From a virus, in the IMG/VR virus record IMGVR_UViG_3300022890_000064, positions 1 to 35,884 of that record: a stretch of 35,884 nt of DNA, one strand, 5' to 3'. Below the pieces are notes generated by a model. It was given only the letters and a program-made list of their open reading frames with translations. It was not told the DNA's origin and ran no database searches. Positions 6,391 through 15,310 of this stretch are shown here, piece by piece. The translations under genes and the position numbers were made by a program. Position 1 is the first letter of the stretch. Every line of letters begins with the position of its first letter.

Positions 6391-7224
6391 ATGAAACGAT
6401 TTTTGATATTTTTGATATTTTTAATTTTGCTTCCTTTGGATGCCTTTGCGCTCCATACCATGACCTCTGATAATACAAATGCAACTTATTGTTATGTTGT
6501 CGGAGATGGGTATTCGCTTAGATTTGATAAAACAACATATATGCTTAATTATGCTCAAATTAGAGAAGGAGCAAACGGGTCATTAATTAGGTTTAACACT
6601 TTGTCATTACATAATGGTGCAGACCCTTTTTCAATTGGGTATGGTGATAGAACGCTCACAGTTACGGAAACTAACGATAGTCGAGTTGTCATTACTATGG
6701 TCGGAGGGCTTTATGATTCTTCACAGAATCAACTCAGCACTCATGTAGTTACCGAAATTTATACTTGCTATCCTGATAGATTTACATATTGGCTATCAAT
6801 TGATGTTGTTACTTCTGATATAGTCATTACGAGCAATTCTGTTTATAATCGTATGGGTGGTATCCTTGCAGCACAAGCCGCAATCACCGGGGAAGCTGTT
6901 ATTTATGAAGGATCGGGTTCAGAGTCAACCGCTTCTGATGATACAGATTACAACACCGCAGATTATCTCGCAATTACTTCAGATGAGTGTAATTTTCTTA
7001 TTTCGAATCTTCTCTGTGATGGGACGTTACAGCTGAGATATGACCTTTCCGGTACAAATATGATTTTAAACGTCAGGATGTCGGGAACACTGACAGCCGG
7101 AATCACTTACGACCATGTTAATGTTATTTGGGTTGATCATGAAGATAGGGACGATACGCAACTTTACGACCTTGAAGCTGACAGAATAATCATAGGAAAT
7201 CAGAATGCCGATGATAGTATTTAG
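6391..7224 (+). CDS. Exported beta-rich protein with Sec signal peptide (277 aa)
   Basis: The N-terminus is a classic signal peptide: MKRFLIFLIFLILLPLDAFA, with cleavage predicted after residue 20. The mature part is beta-rich, with long alternating strands and at least four Cys (in TYCYV, YTCYP, DECNF, LLCDG) that could form disulfides after export. The pattern loosely recalls the beta-supersandwich domains of polysaccharide-active enzymes, but I see no catalytic motif and do not claim an activity. The AGGA ribosome site nine bases before the ATG supports this start and thus the leader. Its last 20 bases overlap the start of the next exported gene. Confidence 0.78.
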   Translation: MKRFLIFLIFLILLPLDAFALHTMTSDNTNATYCYVVGDGYSLRFDKTTYMLNYAQIREGANGSLIRFNTLSLHNGADPFSIGYGDRTLTVTETNDSRVVITMVGGLYDSSQNQLSTHVVTEIYTCYPDRFTYWLSIDVVTSDIVITSNSVYNRMGGILAAQAAITGEAVIYEGSGSESTASDDTDYNTADYLAITSDECNFLISNLLCDGTLQLRYDLSGTNMILNVRMSGTLTAGITYDHVNVIWVDHEDRDDTQLYDLEADRIIIGNQNADDSI

Positions 7225-10200
7225 ATATCTCTTAATATTTTTACTGTTTGCCCTTCCTGTTCATGCTGGAATCACGCAGGGAACGGCACAGACAGCCTTG
7301 TCAGATCCACTTTCAATCGGTTCTGAAGGGCTTACGAGTGATGGTGCTTGGCATATTGCAATAGACAGTAGTGCAGTTATTGTTGATTGGGCAACAGCTC
7401 AGAAACAACCGACTCTGTATATTTCCGGTTGCGGAAGCGAAACACCAGTTTTTTATATTGGTTCTACTTTACAGGTGGATGGCACAGATTACCAAGCTGA
7501 AGATTTGGGGAGTGGGGATTGGTTATTTTCTCAGACTTCAAACGCCGCAGTTAATGACATTTGGACTATTGCCATAACCCCAAACACAATAACAACAGGG
7601 ACTCCGGTTATTTTTCAAACAGATCCCATAAGCCTTGGAACTGAGGGGAGGGCCAGTGATGGTGCTTTCCATATCACGCCGGAATCTAATTCAATCGTTG
7701 TAAATTGGAGCGATACCAGAAAAGTTCCGATAATTGTTGTGCATGGCGAGTATGGCATTCGGTCATTAAAAATTGATTCAACATACGCTGTTCGTGGAAC
7801 CGGATATCAAGCCACAAATTTGGGATCTAACAAATGGATGGTATCTCAAGCTGGTAATGTCACTAATTCAACTACCTGGGAAATCACCACTTTTGATAAT
7901 GGCGATCAAACCGTTTCTTTGAGCGCATCCCCGACAATCAACTCAACTCCTGATGTAAATATCTCAGCAGAGATCGACACGGTATCACACGCGAATGCCT
8001 ATAACTATCCATTCCAGCGTAATTTTTTATGTGATGGTTCCGGCTGCACTTACTATTATTACGACGGAACCGGAACAGACGATGCGGTCAGGTATGTAGC
8101 ATTCTCGACAGACGATTACGCCATGACTCCCAAGGATATCATGGTTGATAAAGACGATACGGCAAGGCAGATCATTGGAAACTATGAAATTGCCGGTGCG
8201 GTAGGGTGGGGTACATATTTAAGACAAGGGCTTTATAATGCCTCTGACAACGAAGCTTTTGAGGTTTGGAGAGCAGATACAGACGATAACACGCTTGCTA
8301 ATCGTGATGATACTTACGGTCAACTCAGAGGCGATGTTTTCAACACTGAAAACTTTGATACATATCCTTCCCTTGCAATAGACAATCAATCAGCACCATA
8401 CGGTTATATTGCCGCAAATACGGGATCGGCCATTGAAGTTTTGGCGATGGATGGTAGTAATTATGCCTCCTGGGAAGCTTCTGCAACAGTTATCAGGGCA
8501 ACAACAACCGGCGCAGGTTGCATGGTTGGGTTTCAATCATATGATATGGGTTGTGTTTATTCTGATGGTACGGATTTATTTTTTAAATTTTTTGATAAAT
8601 CAGCCGGAACATGGGGAAGCGAAGAGACTGTATCGGCAGATTTAAAATCTGAAACTGCTTTTACTGCTATCACAACATCTCGATATACTTTGGTTGTATT
8701 CTGGATTGATGGAACGGACAACGATTTATATTACAGAACCAGAACACAAGCAGGATCATGGGGAACCGCAACCGTATTTGCTTCTGACATGCAAACCGGA
8801 ATTGATAACGGATTTACAGCTTCTTCTCTTTTCAACGATGATTCGGAACCTGGGGCCGTTGTTGGATATTGGGACGGAACTGATATAAAAATAAAGGAGT
8901 GGATAGAAGATACGGGAACCCTTGGAACCGGAACCCTTGGAAGTGCAACGGAATTTGTTTCAGGCCCGACCTTGCAAGACACTTACTTTACATCGAACGC
9001 CAAAACATACACTGATTTCGCAGTAGTTTACAGAACATCTGACAATACTATTCGGGTACGGGCAAAAGAATACGATCTGACAGAAACCATTAGTGACCTT
9101 GGAGGTATAGAAACCAACCACTTTGGCAGGGTTGGGGATTACATGGGGTATACAAAACCTGTTACAAATGGGACTCTCACAGTTGTTCCTTCTATTGGTT
9201 TTGGACATATCCCCCATGCTGCTATTTATGATCATGATAAAGAACGATTTGTCAAAGATTGGCAACAGATTGATATCAGATATTGGGATTTGCACAATAA
9301 AGCTTTTTTTCAACTTGGGAATGATGGGTATGTCTGGTTTATTTCTGGTGGGCGTAACAATGTAGGCGAGTCTCATTATATCTATATAAAAAAGAGTCCG
9401 TATCTTCTTGCAGATCCACGCTTTGATATTGATGTGGATGATTGGACAGATGTTTCACCTACACTTGATGACGGTAATGCAGACAGCGTTTCTGACTCAT
9501 GTACTCGCGGATATAAAGAAATTTTCATTGATGATAATGGGGTTCTATTCCTTTTCACGGAAAGCAGTTATTCAATCCATGTACGGGCTTATGACGGTAC
9601 TACATGGTATGATCCTGTTACAGTTGCGACTTCTCCGGAGTTAGGTATTTATTGGTCGGGAAACGGGCTTGCAATCGGCAACGAAACCGAATCGCAACAA
9701 ACCCTTCATGTTTTTAATTCATATTCTCTTGCTGCTTTGGGCGCTGGTTATGCGTCTGATGTTGGGTACTGTAAATTAGTTTATCAGGGGGATGGTACTT
9801 TTTTGGCTTATCGTTCAGACGGTGCAAGTCTTACCCTTCCGCTTTCTCCATCTAATAATGATATCGTTGTCCGGTGCGATGATGCCTATTCGTATTCTGA
9901 AAGAGCCAATTCAACGGCTTATGCTGAAGATGATGTGAGGTATTGTGACGGTCACTATTACATCTGCACCACGGCAGGAACGAGCGCAGGAAGCCCTCCG
10001 ACATTCGATACAGACCATTATGCCACAACCACAGATGGTACGGCGGTATGGACTGAGCAAGGTCATTACACGACTGATTACATTCCTGTTGTCAACGGTT
10101 CAGCAGATATTCTCAGTTCGGCAACACCGTCCCTGATTCAGAAATTTTCGAACTCAAGTGGAGTTTTTCAGGGTTGGAGTTTTTATAAGTATTCCAGTGA

Positions 10201-10555
10201 TGAATGGTATCAAAACGAGTATACCACTGATTCAGATGATGCCTACTTGGACAATCTTAAAATCTATAGCTCTGGCTTAATATTCGCTGTTGGTATGGGG
10301 GCTGGTGGAAACAACATAACCTACCTTGTATCACATGACGAGGGTGTAACGTGGTCTGCTCAAAGTAACGGATTGTCTGGATTATGGGGTGATCAAACCA
10401 CGATGAATAATTTTGGTGGAAACTCAGTAGTAATTTTGTCTTACAAAAACGTGACTCCTTTTTTGTATAAGTATCAAATGGGAGTCCTTAGCTTAACCAC
10501 GCCTATTAGGGTAATGGGTACAGGAAATGCTGTATATGGATTTATATTACAATAA
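7205..10555 (+). CDS. Large exported BNR/Asp-box propeller-type adhesin (1116 aa)
   Basis: A Sec signal peptide (residues 1-21, ending LPVHA) precedes two tandem homologous beta domains at about residues 32-122 and 139-228. Each holds a SIGSEG/SLGTEG start, an SDGA.HI strand and a DYQAEDLG/GYQATNLG loop. A long repetitive region follows that resembles BNR-type propellers (YPSLAIDNQ; DGYVWFISGGRNN). A domain at about 895-952 (HYYICTTAGTSAGSPP, then DGTAVWTEQG) resembles small carbohydrate-binding modules of phage fibres. A canonical Asp-box, SHDEGVTW, lies near 1043. Glycan binding or a sialidase-like fold is likely; I cannot identify the catalytic residues of a true sialidase. It overlaps the preceding gene, indicating coupled translation. 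Confidence 0.83.
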   Translation: MPMIVFRYLLIFLLFALPVHAGITQGTAQTALSDPLSIGSEGLTSDGAWHIAIDSSAVIVDWATAQKQPTLYISGCGSETPVFYIGSTLQVDGTDYQAEDLGSGDWLFSQTSNAAVNDIWTIAITPNTITTGTPVIFQTDPISLGTEGRASDGAFHITPESNSIVVNWSDTRKVPIIVVHGEYGIRSLKIDSTYAVRGTGYQATNLGSNKWMVSQAGNVTNSTTWEITTFDNGDQTVSLSASPTINSTPDVNISAEIDTVSHANAYNYPFQRNFLCDGSGCTYYYYDGTGTDDAVRYVAFSTDDYAMTPKDIMVDKDDTARQIIGNYEIAGAVGWGTYLRQGLYNASDNEAFEVWRADTDDNTLANRDDTYGQLRGDVFNTENFDTYPSLAIDNQSAPYGYIAANTGSAIEVLAMDGSNYASWEASATVIRATTTGAGCMVGFQSYDMGCVYSDGTDLFFKFFDKSAGTWGSEETVSADLKSETAFTAITTSRYTLVVFWIDGTDNDLYYRTRTQAGSWGTATVFASDMQTGIDNGFTASSLFNDDSEPGAVVGYWDGTDIKIKEWIEDTGTLGTGTLGSATEFVSGPTLQDTYFTSNAKTYTDFAVVYRTSDNTIRVRAKEYDLTETISDLGGIETNHFGRVGDYMGYTKPVTNGTLTVVPSIGFGHIPHAAIYDHDKERFVKDWQQIDIRYWDLHNKAFFQLGNDGYVWFISGGRNNVGESHYIYIKKSPYLLADPRFDIDVDDWTDVSPTLDDGNADSVSDSCTRGYKEIFIDDNGVLFLFTESSYSIHVRAYDGTTWYDPVTVATSPELGIYWSGNGLAIGNETESQQTLHVFNSYSLAALGAGYASDVGYCKLVYQGDGTFLAYRSDGASLTLPLSPSNNDIVVRCDDAYSYSERANSTAYAEDDVRYCDGHYYICTTAGTSAGSPPTFDTDHYATTTDGTAVWTEQGHYTTDYIPVVNGSADILSSATPSLIQKFSNSSGVFQGWSFYKYSSDEWYQNEYTTDSDDAYLDNLKIYSSGLIFAVGMGAGGNNITYLVSHDEGVTWSAQSNGLSGLWGDQTTMNNFGGNSVVILSYKNVTPFLYKYQMGVLSLTTPIRVMGTGNAVYGFILQ

Positions 10556-10565
10556 GGAAACGATT

Positions 10566-10967
10566 ATGAAAAAAACAAGTGCAGTATTATTCTTTTTGGT
10601 TTTACTTTTAGTATCCACGCTCTGTTTTGCAGAATATGAAGGAACGTATGAGATTGATAAATATATAACCTTTGCAGCCCCGGCGCATAACCCTAATACA
10701 TCGTTTGATGTGGATCTCGATGACCCTCCAACTTATCGGATTTACGAAGACGATACTGAAACTCCCGTTGCTACTGGATCAATGATCTTATTTGATGATG
10801 CCAATACTACTGGATATTATAAAAAGAGATTGCAGTTATCAGCAGCAAATGGATTTAGTGTAGATCATGATTACCATATTCGTATTTCTGGTTTACTTAC
10901 CGGCACAGCGTCTAAAGTAATTAAATTTAAAATCGAAACCAAGGCGAAACTTGGCCCGTTTGAATAG
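10566..10967 (+). CDS. Small phage virion-type protein with signal peptide (133 aa)
   Basis: The ATG at 10566 follows AAGGAAACGATT and opens with a signal peptide, MKKTSAVLFF onward to CFA, with cleavage after about residue 22. An upstream ATG at 10527 would overlap the previous gene and bury the leader. The mature part has the signature DPPTYRIYEDDTETPVATGS and a closing GFSVDHDYHIRISG, a pattern I know from small beta-sandwich proteins common in phage virion gene sets, where no leader is expected. CFA is preceded by a Cys, but the sequence before it does not fit a lipobox. The role is unknown; a fibre or adhesin partner is likely. Confidence 0.76.
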   Translation: MKKTSAVLFFLVLLLVSTLCFAEYEGTYEIDKYITFAAPAHNPNTSFDVDLDDPPTYRIYEDDTETPVATGSMILFDDANTTGYYKKRLQLSAANGFSVDHDYHIRISGLLTGTASKVIKFKIETKAKLGPFE

Positions 10968-10975
10968 GAGTAAAA

Positions 10976-11455
10976 ATGAAAAGGTTTTTCACAACAATAT
11001 TGACATTTTTCTTTTTGACTGTTTCGGCTTTCGGAACATCAAGCATGTTCACGAATCGGTATCTCTCTGATTTACATAAAGGGGGAGTTGATTGGTCAAA
11101 CGATTCATTTAAAATCATCTTAATGCAGAGCAGTTATACGTTTGATTATGACACTCATGACACATATTCAGACGTTTCCGCTTCGGAATTGGCAACTAAT
11201 TATGGATACACTCAAAACACTAAAACGCTCGCAAGTGTCACAGTCACAGAAAGCAGTAGCGGTGATTTTTCACTCACGTTTGCTGATGTGACTTGGACTG
11301 CAAGTGGGGGAGAAATTGGGCCAGTATCATGCGCTCTAATCATAGATGATACCCACGCCTCTGATATTGTTGTCGGGTGTATTTGGTTTGGGGCAAATAG
11401 GACAGCAGCCGATGGGACGGAATTTGCGATTCGAGGTAATTCGTTAGGTCGGTAA
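10976..11455 (+). CDS. Small phage virion-type protein with signal peptide (159 aa)
   Basis: An AGGAGTAAAA ribosome site precedes the ATG. The N-terminus MKRFFTTILTFFFLTVSAFG is signal-peptide-like, with cleavage near residue 18-20. The mature part, with TNRYLSDLHKGGVDWSNDSF, LMQSSYTFDYDTHDTYSDVS and VTWTASGGEIGP, belongs to a beta-rich family I have seen in many phage structural gene sets, usually without a leader. The final residues AIRGNSLGR suggest a folded C-terminal strand. The function is unknown, though association with fibres or capsid is the usual guess. The leader makes it part of the exported block. Confidence 0.76.
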   Translation: MKRFFTTILTFFFLTVSAFGTSSMFTNRYLSDLHKGGVDWSNDSFKIILMQSSYTFDYDTHDTYSDVSASELATNYGYTQNTKTLASVTVTESSSGDFSLTFADVTWTASGGEIGPVSCALIIDDTHASDIVVGCIWFGANRTAADGTEFAIRGNSLGR

Positions 11456-11490
11456 TGACAGTACATACAAACCCTAACGGGAGAGGAAAT

Positions 11491-13155
11491 ATGAAAAGTT
11501 TTATAGGAATTTTGACAGTAATTTTAGTTTTATCGTTTACCGGAAATGCTTCTGCTAGGTCCGCCATTGGACTCATAAAAGTAACTGAAGCTGATGGAAG
11601 TCCTTCTGCTTATGTTAATGAGATCGTTGTACCTAATGATACACTCTCAACAAGTGGAGCTGTTGGAACACAGACTCTTCCGGCGACACTAGGAACACTT
11701 AATGCTATTACCTACTCAGCTAATACACAGTCTCTTCTTGCTGCTGCTGATTATGCAGCTATGAAAGTTCTTCTTGGTCTTGCTGATGTTATACAGACTC
11801 CATTGAACGTGGATAATGAAGATGCGGTGACTCTTGACGCTGGCGATGTTGTGTTCCTGGCGATGACCGGAACAGGAGAGCCAACGAACTTCACGATGAC
11901 TGAGACTAATGCTTCTGAGGGACAGATTGGGATTCTCTTTAATGCAGGAACTACGAGTCTTAAAACCGGAGATGATGCAGGGGTTCTTGAATTGGATGGT
12001 AATACTATAATTCCCCCAGGGAAATTCTTGATAATTAAATATGTCACAGATCGTTACTACGGCTATGGTGGTTACGGACTCAGCGAAGTGTGGAGTGCAA
12101 TCAATCTTGCTCCAAGTGGAATCGGTCAATTTAATAAGAAAATAATAAATTCAGCCGTAGATTATAATCTAATTCCAACTGAAATGGATAGTACTATTTT
12201 TATGACAGCAGGGGGAAGGGTCAATATTCCTGATAGTTCACTAATCTTGTCAGGCGCTTTTATAAGATGTTTTAAAATAGGCACAGCAGATACATATGTA
12301 AGATCACTTAATGCTTCTCATGTTATCACTAACTATGAAGGAACCGCTTTTACTGCTGCTGATATGGTTAAGCTTGATGATGCAAGTGGGAGTATGGTCG
12401 AGCTGACTTACCGAACTACTAATGACTGGAGAGTTACGGATCGAGAAGGGGTTCCAGCAGACGGAGGCGTACCAGGAGGAGGGGCTGCAACATATATCGC
12501 TGACGGTAATGCCATTGCTGCTTACCTTTTTGAGAATGATCTAACAGATGAGACAGCAAATAGTAATGATCTGACTGATTCTGGTACTATAACTTACGAG
12601 ACTGCTACACCAGCACCGCCAAATGGAACTTACTCTGCTCTTTTTGTGGCAGCAAGTTCTCAATACGGATATTCTGCAAGTGCTGATTTCGATTTCACGA
12701 CTACTTTTTCAATATGTGGACGGGTGTACTTTAACAGTGATGATTATTCACCTATAGCTGCAAAAGGTACATCAGTCGATAGCGGTTATTTAATCCGTAG
12801 GCATGGCGGTAATAACGCATTTCAATTTCAAATATCAAGTGATGGTACAGCTACAGAAAGTCCACAAACCGCTACAGACTCAGCACCTACAGGAGAATGG
12901 ATTTTCTTTGCTATTACTAATACTGGTACAGCAATGAAATTTTATATTGCCGGTTTACCTCACGATGGCGGGTCGTTCCCATCCGGTTCTTATGCTTACT
13001 CAGGTGGAGTCAATGACACCGTAGGTAATTTCATGGTAGGAAGAAGTGAGGATATAGGTAGTTATATGGATGGTAATCTTAAAGATCTCTATGTAACTAA
13101 TGACGTTCTTAGTGACGCTGAGATTTATGATATAGAGATAAATGGATTACAATAA
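11491..13155 (+). CDS. Exported fibre with LamG/ConA-like C-terminus (554 aa)
   Basis: The start at 11491 follows GGGAGAGGAAAT and yields a signal peptide (residues 1-22, ending GNASA). Directly after it, RSAIGLIKVTEADGSPSA repeats the N-terminal module of the fibre gene at 5499. A fibre-typical AADYAAMKVLLGL segment lies near residue 85, then a beta-rich shaft. From about residue 330 a LamG/concanavalin-like lectin domain follows (IAAYLFENDLTDETANSNDL; GEWIFFAITNTG; YMDGNLKDLYVTNDVLSDAE), typical for carbohydrate binding. An ATG at 11455 in the same frame has no matching ribosome site and would displace the leader. It is probably an adhesin. Why it is exported is unclear. Confidence 0.85.
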   Translation: MKSFIGILTVILVLSFTGNASARSAIGLIKVTEADGSPSAYVNEIVVPNDTLSTSGAVGTQTLPATLGTLNAITYSANTQSLLAAADYAAMKVLLGLADVIQTPLNVDNEDAVTLDAGDVVFLAMTGTGEPTNFTMTETNASEGQIGILFNAGTTSLKTGDDAGVLELDGNTIIPPGKFLIIKYVTDRYYGYGGYGLSEVWSAINLAPSGIGQFNKKIINSAVDYNLIPTEMDSTIFMTAGGRVNIPDSSLILSGAFIRCFKIGTADTYVRSLNASHVITNYEGTAFTAADMVKLDDASGSMVELTYRTTNDWRVTDREGVPADGGVPGGGAATYIADGNAIAAYLFENDLTDETANSNDLTDSGTITYETATPAPPNGTYSALFVAASSQYGYSASADFDFTTTFSICGRVYFNSDDYSPIAAKGTSVDSGYLIRRHGGNNAFQFQISSDGTATESPQTATDSAPTGEWIFFAITNTGTAMKFYIAGLPHDGGSFPSGSYAYSGGVNDTVGNFMVGRSEDIGSYMDGNLKDLYVTNDVLSDAEIYDIEINGLQ

Positions 13156-13156
13156 T

Positions 13157-15037
13157 ATGAAAAAGTTACTCATAATATTAAGCTTCCTGCTGATTCCTCT
13201 CCAAGCTTTTGCAGCAGCGTACTATGTTAGTACAAGTGGTTCTGGTACAGGAGTTGGCTCAGAGGGAGATCCCTTTACTATGGCTCAAGCTAATAGTAAG
13301 TCGGACTATGTTGCAGGGGATGATATTTATTTTAAAAGAGGCGACACATTCCCAGGTGTGATATTTACGGTTGGTCATTCTGGAGTTGATACTGATAACT
13401 ACGCTATTATTGGGGCATACGGAACAGGAGATAAACCGATTTTCGATGGGGAGTATGTATTTCCACTGGATAGAAATGATGGGCTAATTGAGTCTCACTA
13501 CCAAGAGTATATCTTAATAACAAATATAAGTCTTAAGGATTCACTAGGACATCACATGGTGGTGGATAACGCGAGTTACATAAACACCGTTGATGTTGAC
13601 TGTAATAAAGCTTTTAATGCTGGGATAAAATACTATAATATCGACCACGGTGTGATCCAAGGATGCACTGTGACGGATACAGGAAGAAAAAGAGTTGAAG
13701 ACTTAGGATCGGATTACCCGGCAGCAATCGCTGTCGTGAGCTATAGTAATAATGTCACTGTTTCAAAGAACACTTCATATCATAACCACGGTGAGGGAAT
13801 AGGATTCTTTAATTATAACGATACTGGTTTAGTTGCTGAAGATAATATTTTGTATGGGAACAAGGTTGGTATTTATGTCGGATCGACAAAGGGTGTGATT
13901 ATCCGTAGAAACCTTGTTTATGGCACAGGAAATGCAACTTACAATCTTGATACAAATCCGTCAGATGGAATTGGCTTGAATAATGAAAACAGTAATGATC
14001 CTTATACTGAGGACGTACAAATCTATGGTAACTTTATAGCTTATTGTTACAGAGGAATATTTATAAATTCAGCGAATGTAGCTGGCTACGTTAAGGATGT
14101 TAAGGTTTATAATAACGGAGTAGTCTTCTGTGATATCAATTTCTATTCTTACGTTGGTCTTGGTTCAAGTCAATATGTTAATAATGAAGTTAAGAATAAT
14201 TACTTCTATGGTTTTACTAATGTGCAAGCACAAGTGCCTTATCATAATGATGGGATTGACTTTGATTACAATCTGTGGAGTTCAGAGCCAGTAGCTAATG
14301 CTAAGGGAACGAATGATCTCTCTTATGCTGCGCCTGGGTTGGTAGAAACAACTTCAGTATGGTGGAGAGATAAAGACGGTGATGATCTCACTATTCAGGA
14401 TTTTGCCCTTCAAGATGGCTCAGCAGCAGATAATACAGGTTTAGATTTAGGGGACACTTGGGATGATGTTACCGATGTTGAGCAGTCACTATCGTATCCA
14501 ACAACCACCACAACAGTAAGCCAAGATACTTTCGGTTGGGACATAGGGCCGGATGCCTTGACGGGTGGTGCAGTTGCCTCCGGGACCATAAGCCCTGTTG
14601 GATATCTACCAGAAACAAATATCGTAGACGGTGGGAAAACAATAATTCTTACACTTACAAATGCAATATGGCATGTGGATATTGGAACCGACTGTTCGCA
14701 GACCACAGACCTACTTGCAGGAATAACAAGCTCAGGAACAGAAACCTATGGATGGACTAATGTTGTAGCTTTAACCTATGCTCACGTTGTCAGAACGAGT
14801 ACTACGGTTGTAACAATCACACTTCCCGCTTTTGCAACATATGACATAAGCCTATCAGAATTAATCTCAATTATCATACCTGCAACAGCAACTAATGCAG
14901 GGGCAGCTATAACGGCAAGCGGAACGATCTATGTTTCCTTTATTGAAGCAGATGTGTTTCGTAAAGAGATATTACATAGTTCAGATCCTACTAAAGTAGT
15001 AGGGTATTCATCGACCGGAAAAGATATTAATTACTAA
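13157..15037 (+). CDS. Exported parallel beta-helix protein with Ig-like C-terminus (626 aa)
   Basis: I choose 13157 over the ATG at 13142 because it starts exactly at the signal peptide (MKKLLIILSFLLIPLQAFA, cleavage after 19). The ribosome site is weak for both, so coupling to the preceding gene is likely. Residues 20 to about 430 show the start (AYYVSTSGSGTGVGSEGDPF) and many short strand-turn repeats (VTVSKNTSYHNHGEGIGFF; GVIIRRNLVYGTGN) of a right-handed parallel beta-helix, the fold of many polysaccharide lyases, hydrolases and tailspikes. About residues 490-595 form an Ig-like domain that is common in environmental phage adhesins (DGGKTIILTLTNAIW; TTVVTITLPAFATYDIS). Glycan cleavage or binding is likely; catalytic residues cannot be assigned. 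Confidence 0.84.
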   Translation: MKKLLIILSFLLIPLQAFAAAYYVSTSGSGTGVGSEGDPFTMAQANSKSDYVAGDDIYFKRGDTFPGVIFTVGHSGVDTDNYAIIGAYGTGDKPIFDGEYVFPLDRNDGLIESHYQEYILITNISLKDSLGHHMVVDNASYINTVDVDCNKAFNAGIKYYNIDHGVIQGCTVTDTGRKRVEDLGSDYPAAIAVVSYSNNVTVSKNTSYHNHGEGIGFFNYNDTGLVAEDNILYGNKVGIYVGSTKGVIIRRNLVYGTGNATYNLDTNPSDGIGLNNENSNDPYTEDVQIYGNFIAYCYRGIFINSANVAGYVKDVKVYNNGVVFCDINFYSYVGLGSSQYVNNEVKNNYFYGFTNVQAQVPYHNDGIDFDYNLWSSEPVANAKGTNDLSYAAPGLVETTSVWWRDKDGDDLTIQDFALQDGSAADNTGLDLGDTWDDVTDVEQSLSYPTTTTTVSQDTFGWDIGPDALTGGAVASGTISPVGYLPETNIVDGGKTIILTLTNAIWHVDIGTDCSQTTDLLAGITSSGTETYGWTNVVALTYAHVVRTSTTVVTITLPAFATYDISLSELISIIIPATATNAGAAITASGTIYVSFIEADVFRKEILHSSDPTKVVGYSSTGKDINY

Positions 15038-15052
15038 CAAGTGGAGTTTCTT

Positions 15053-15310
15053 ATGTCAGAAGATCTTAAAACTTTGTGCATAGAACATGGAAAGACACTG
15101 GAAAGGGTAGTTGTTCTGATAGAAGAAGGGAATAAGCAGCATCTTACTATCTTCGATAAACTTAAAGCTATTCCTAAACTAGATAAAAGAATAGTTGTTC
15201 TTGAGACCAAAGAAGCAACACAACCTTCAGCTAAGAGAATAATGACTTTTGCTTCTATTGCTGGTGGGATGACCACTGCAATGATGTGGATTGCAAAGAG
15301 GTTGCTATGA
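15053..15310 (+). CDS. XhlA-like coiled-coil/TM protein, holin candidate (85 aa)
   Basis: The ATG at 15053 has GTGGAG seven bases upstream and is preferred over the GTG at 15041. About 60 residues of charged, heptad-like helix (LKTLCIEHGKTLERVVVLIE and following) end in one C-terminal membrane segment (IMTFASIAGGMTTAMMWIAK). This layout matches the XhlA-type lysis helpers and small phage membrane-associated proteins. It overlaps the endolysin gene downstream (ATGA), which supports a lysis role. A true pore-forming holin usually has more membrane segments, so it may be an accessory to the holin candidate at 15738. Confidence 0.68.
   Translation: MSEDLKTLCIEHGKTLERVVVLIEEGNKQHLTIFDKLKAIPKLDKRIVVLETKEATQPSAKRIMTFASIAGGMTTAMMWIAKRLL

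Noticed and set aside
10566-10640. Lipoprotein signal in the 133-aa exported protein
   Set aside because: There is a Cys near the end of the leader, but the residues before it (STL) do not fit a lipobox; ordinary cleavage after CFA is more likely.
6391-15037. Diversity-generating retroelement targeting the fibre block
   Set aside because: There is no reverse transcriptase gene and I saw no template/variable repeat pair in the window. Such a gene could lie outside, but nothing here supports it.
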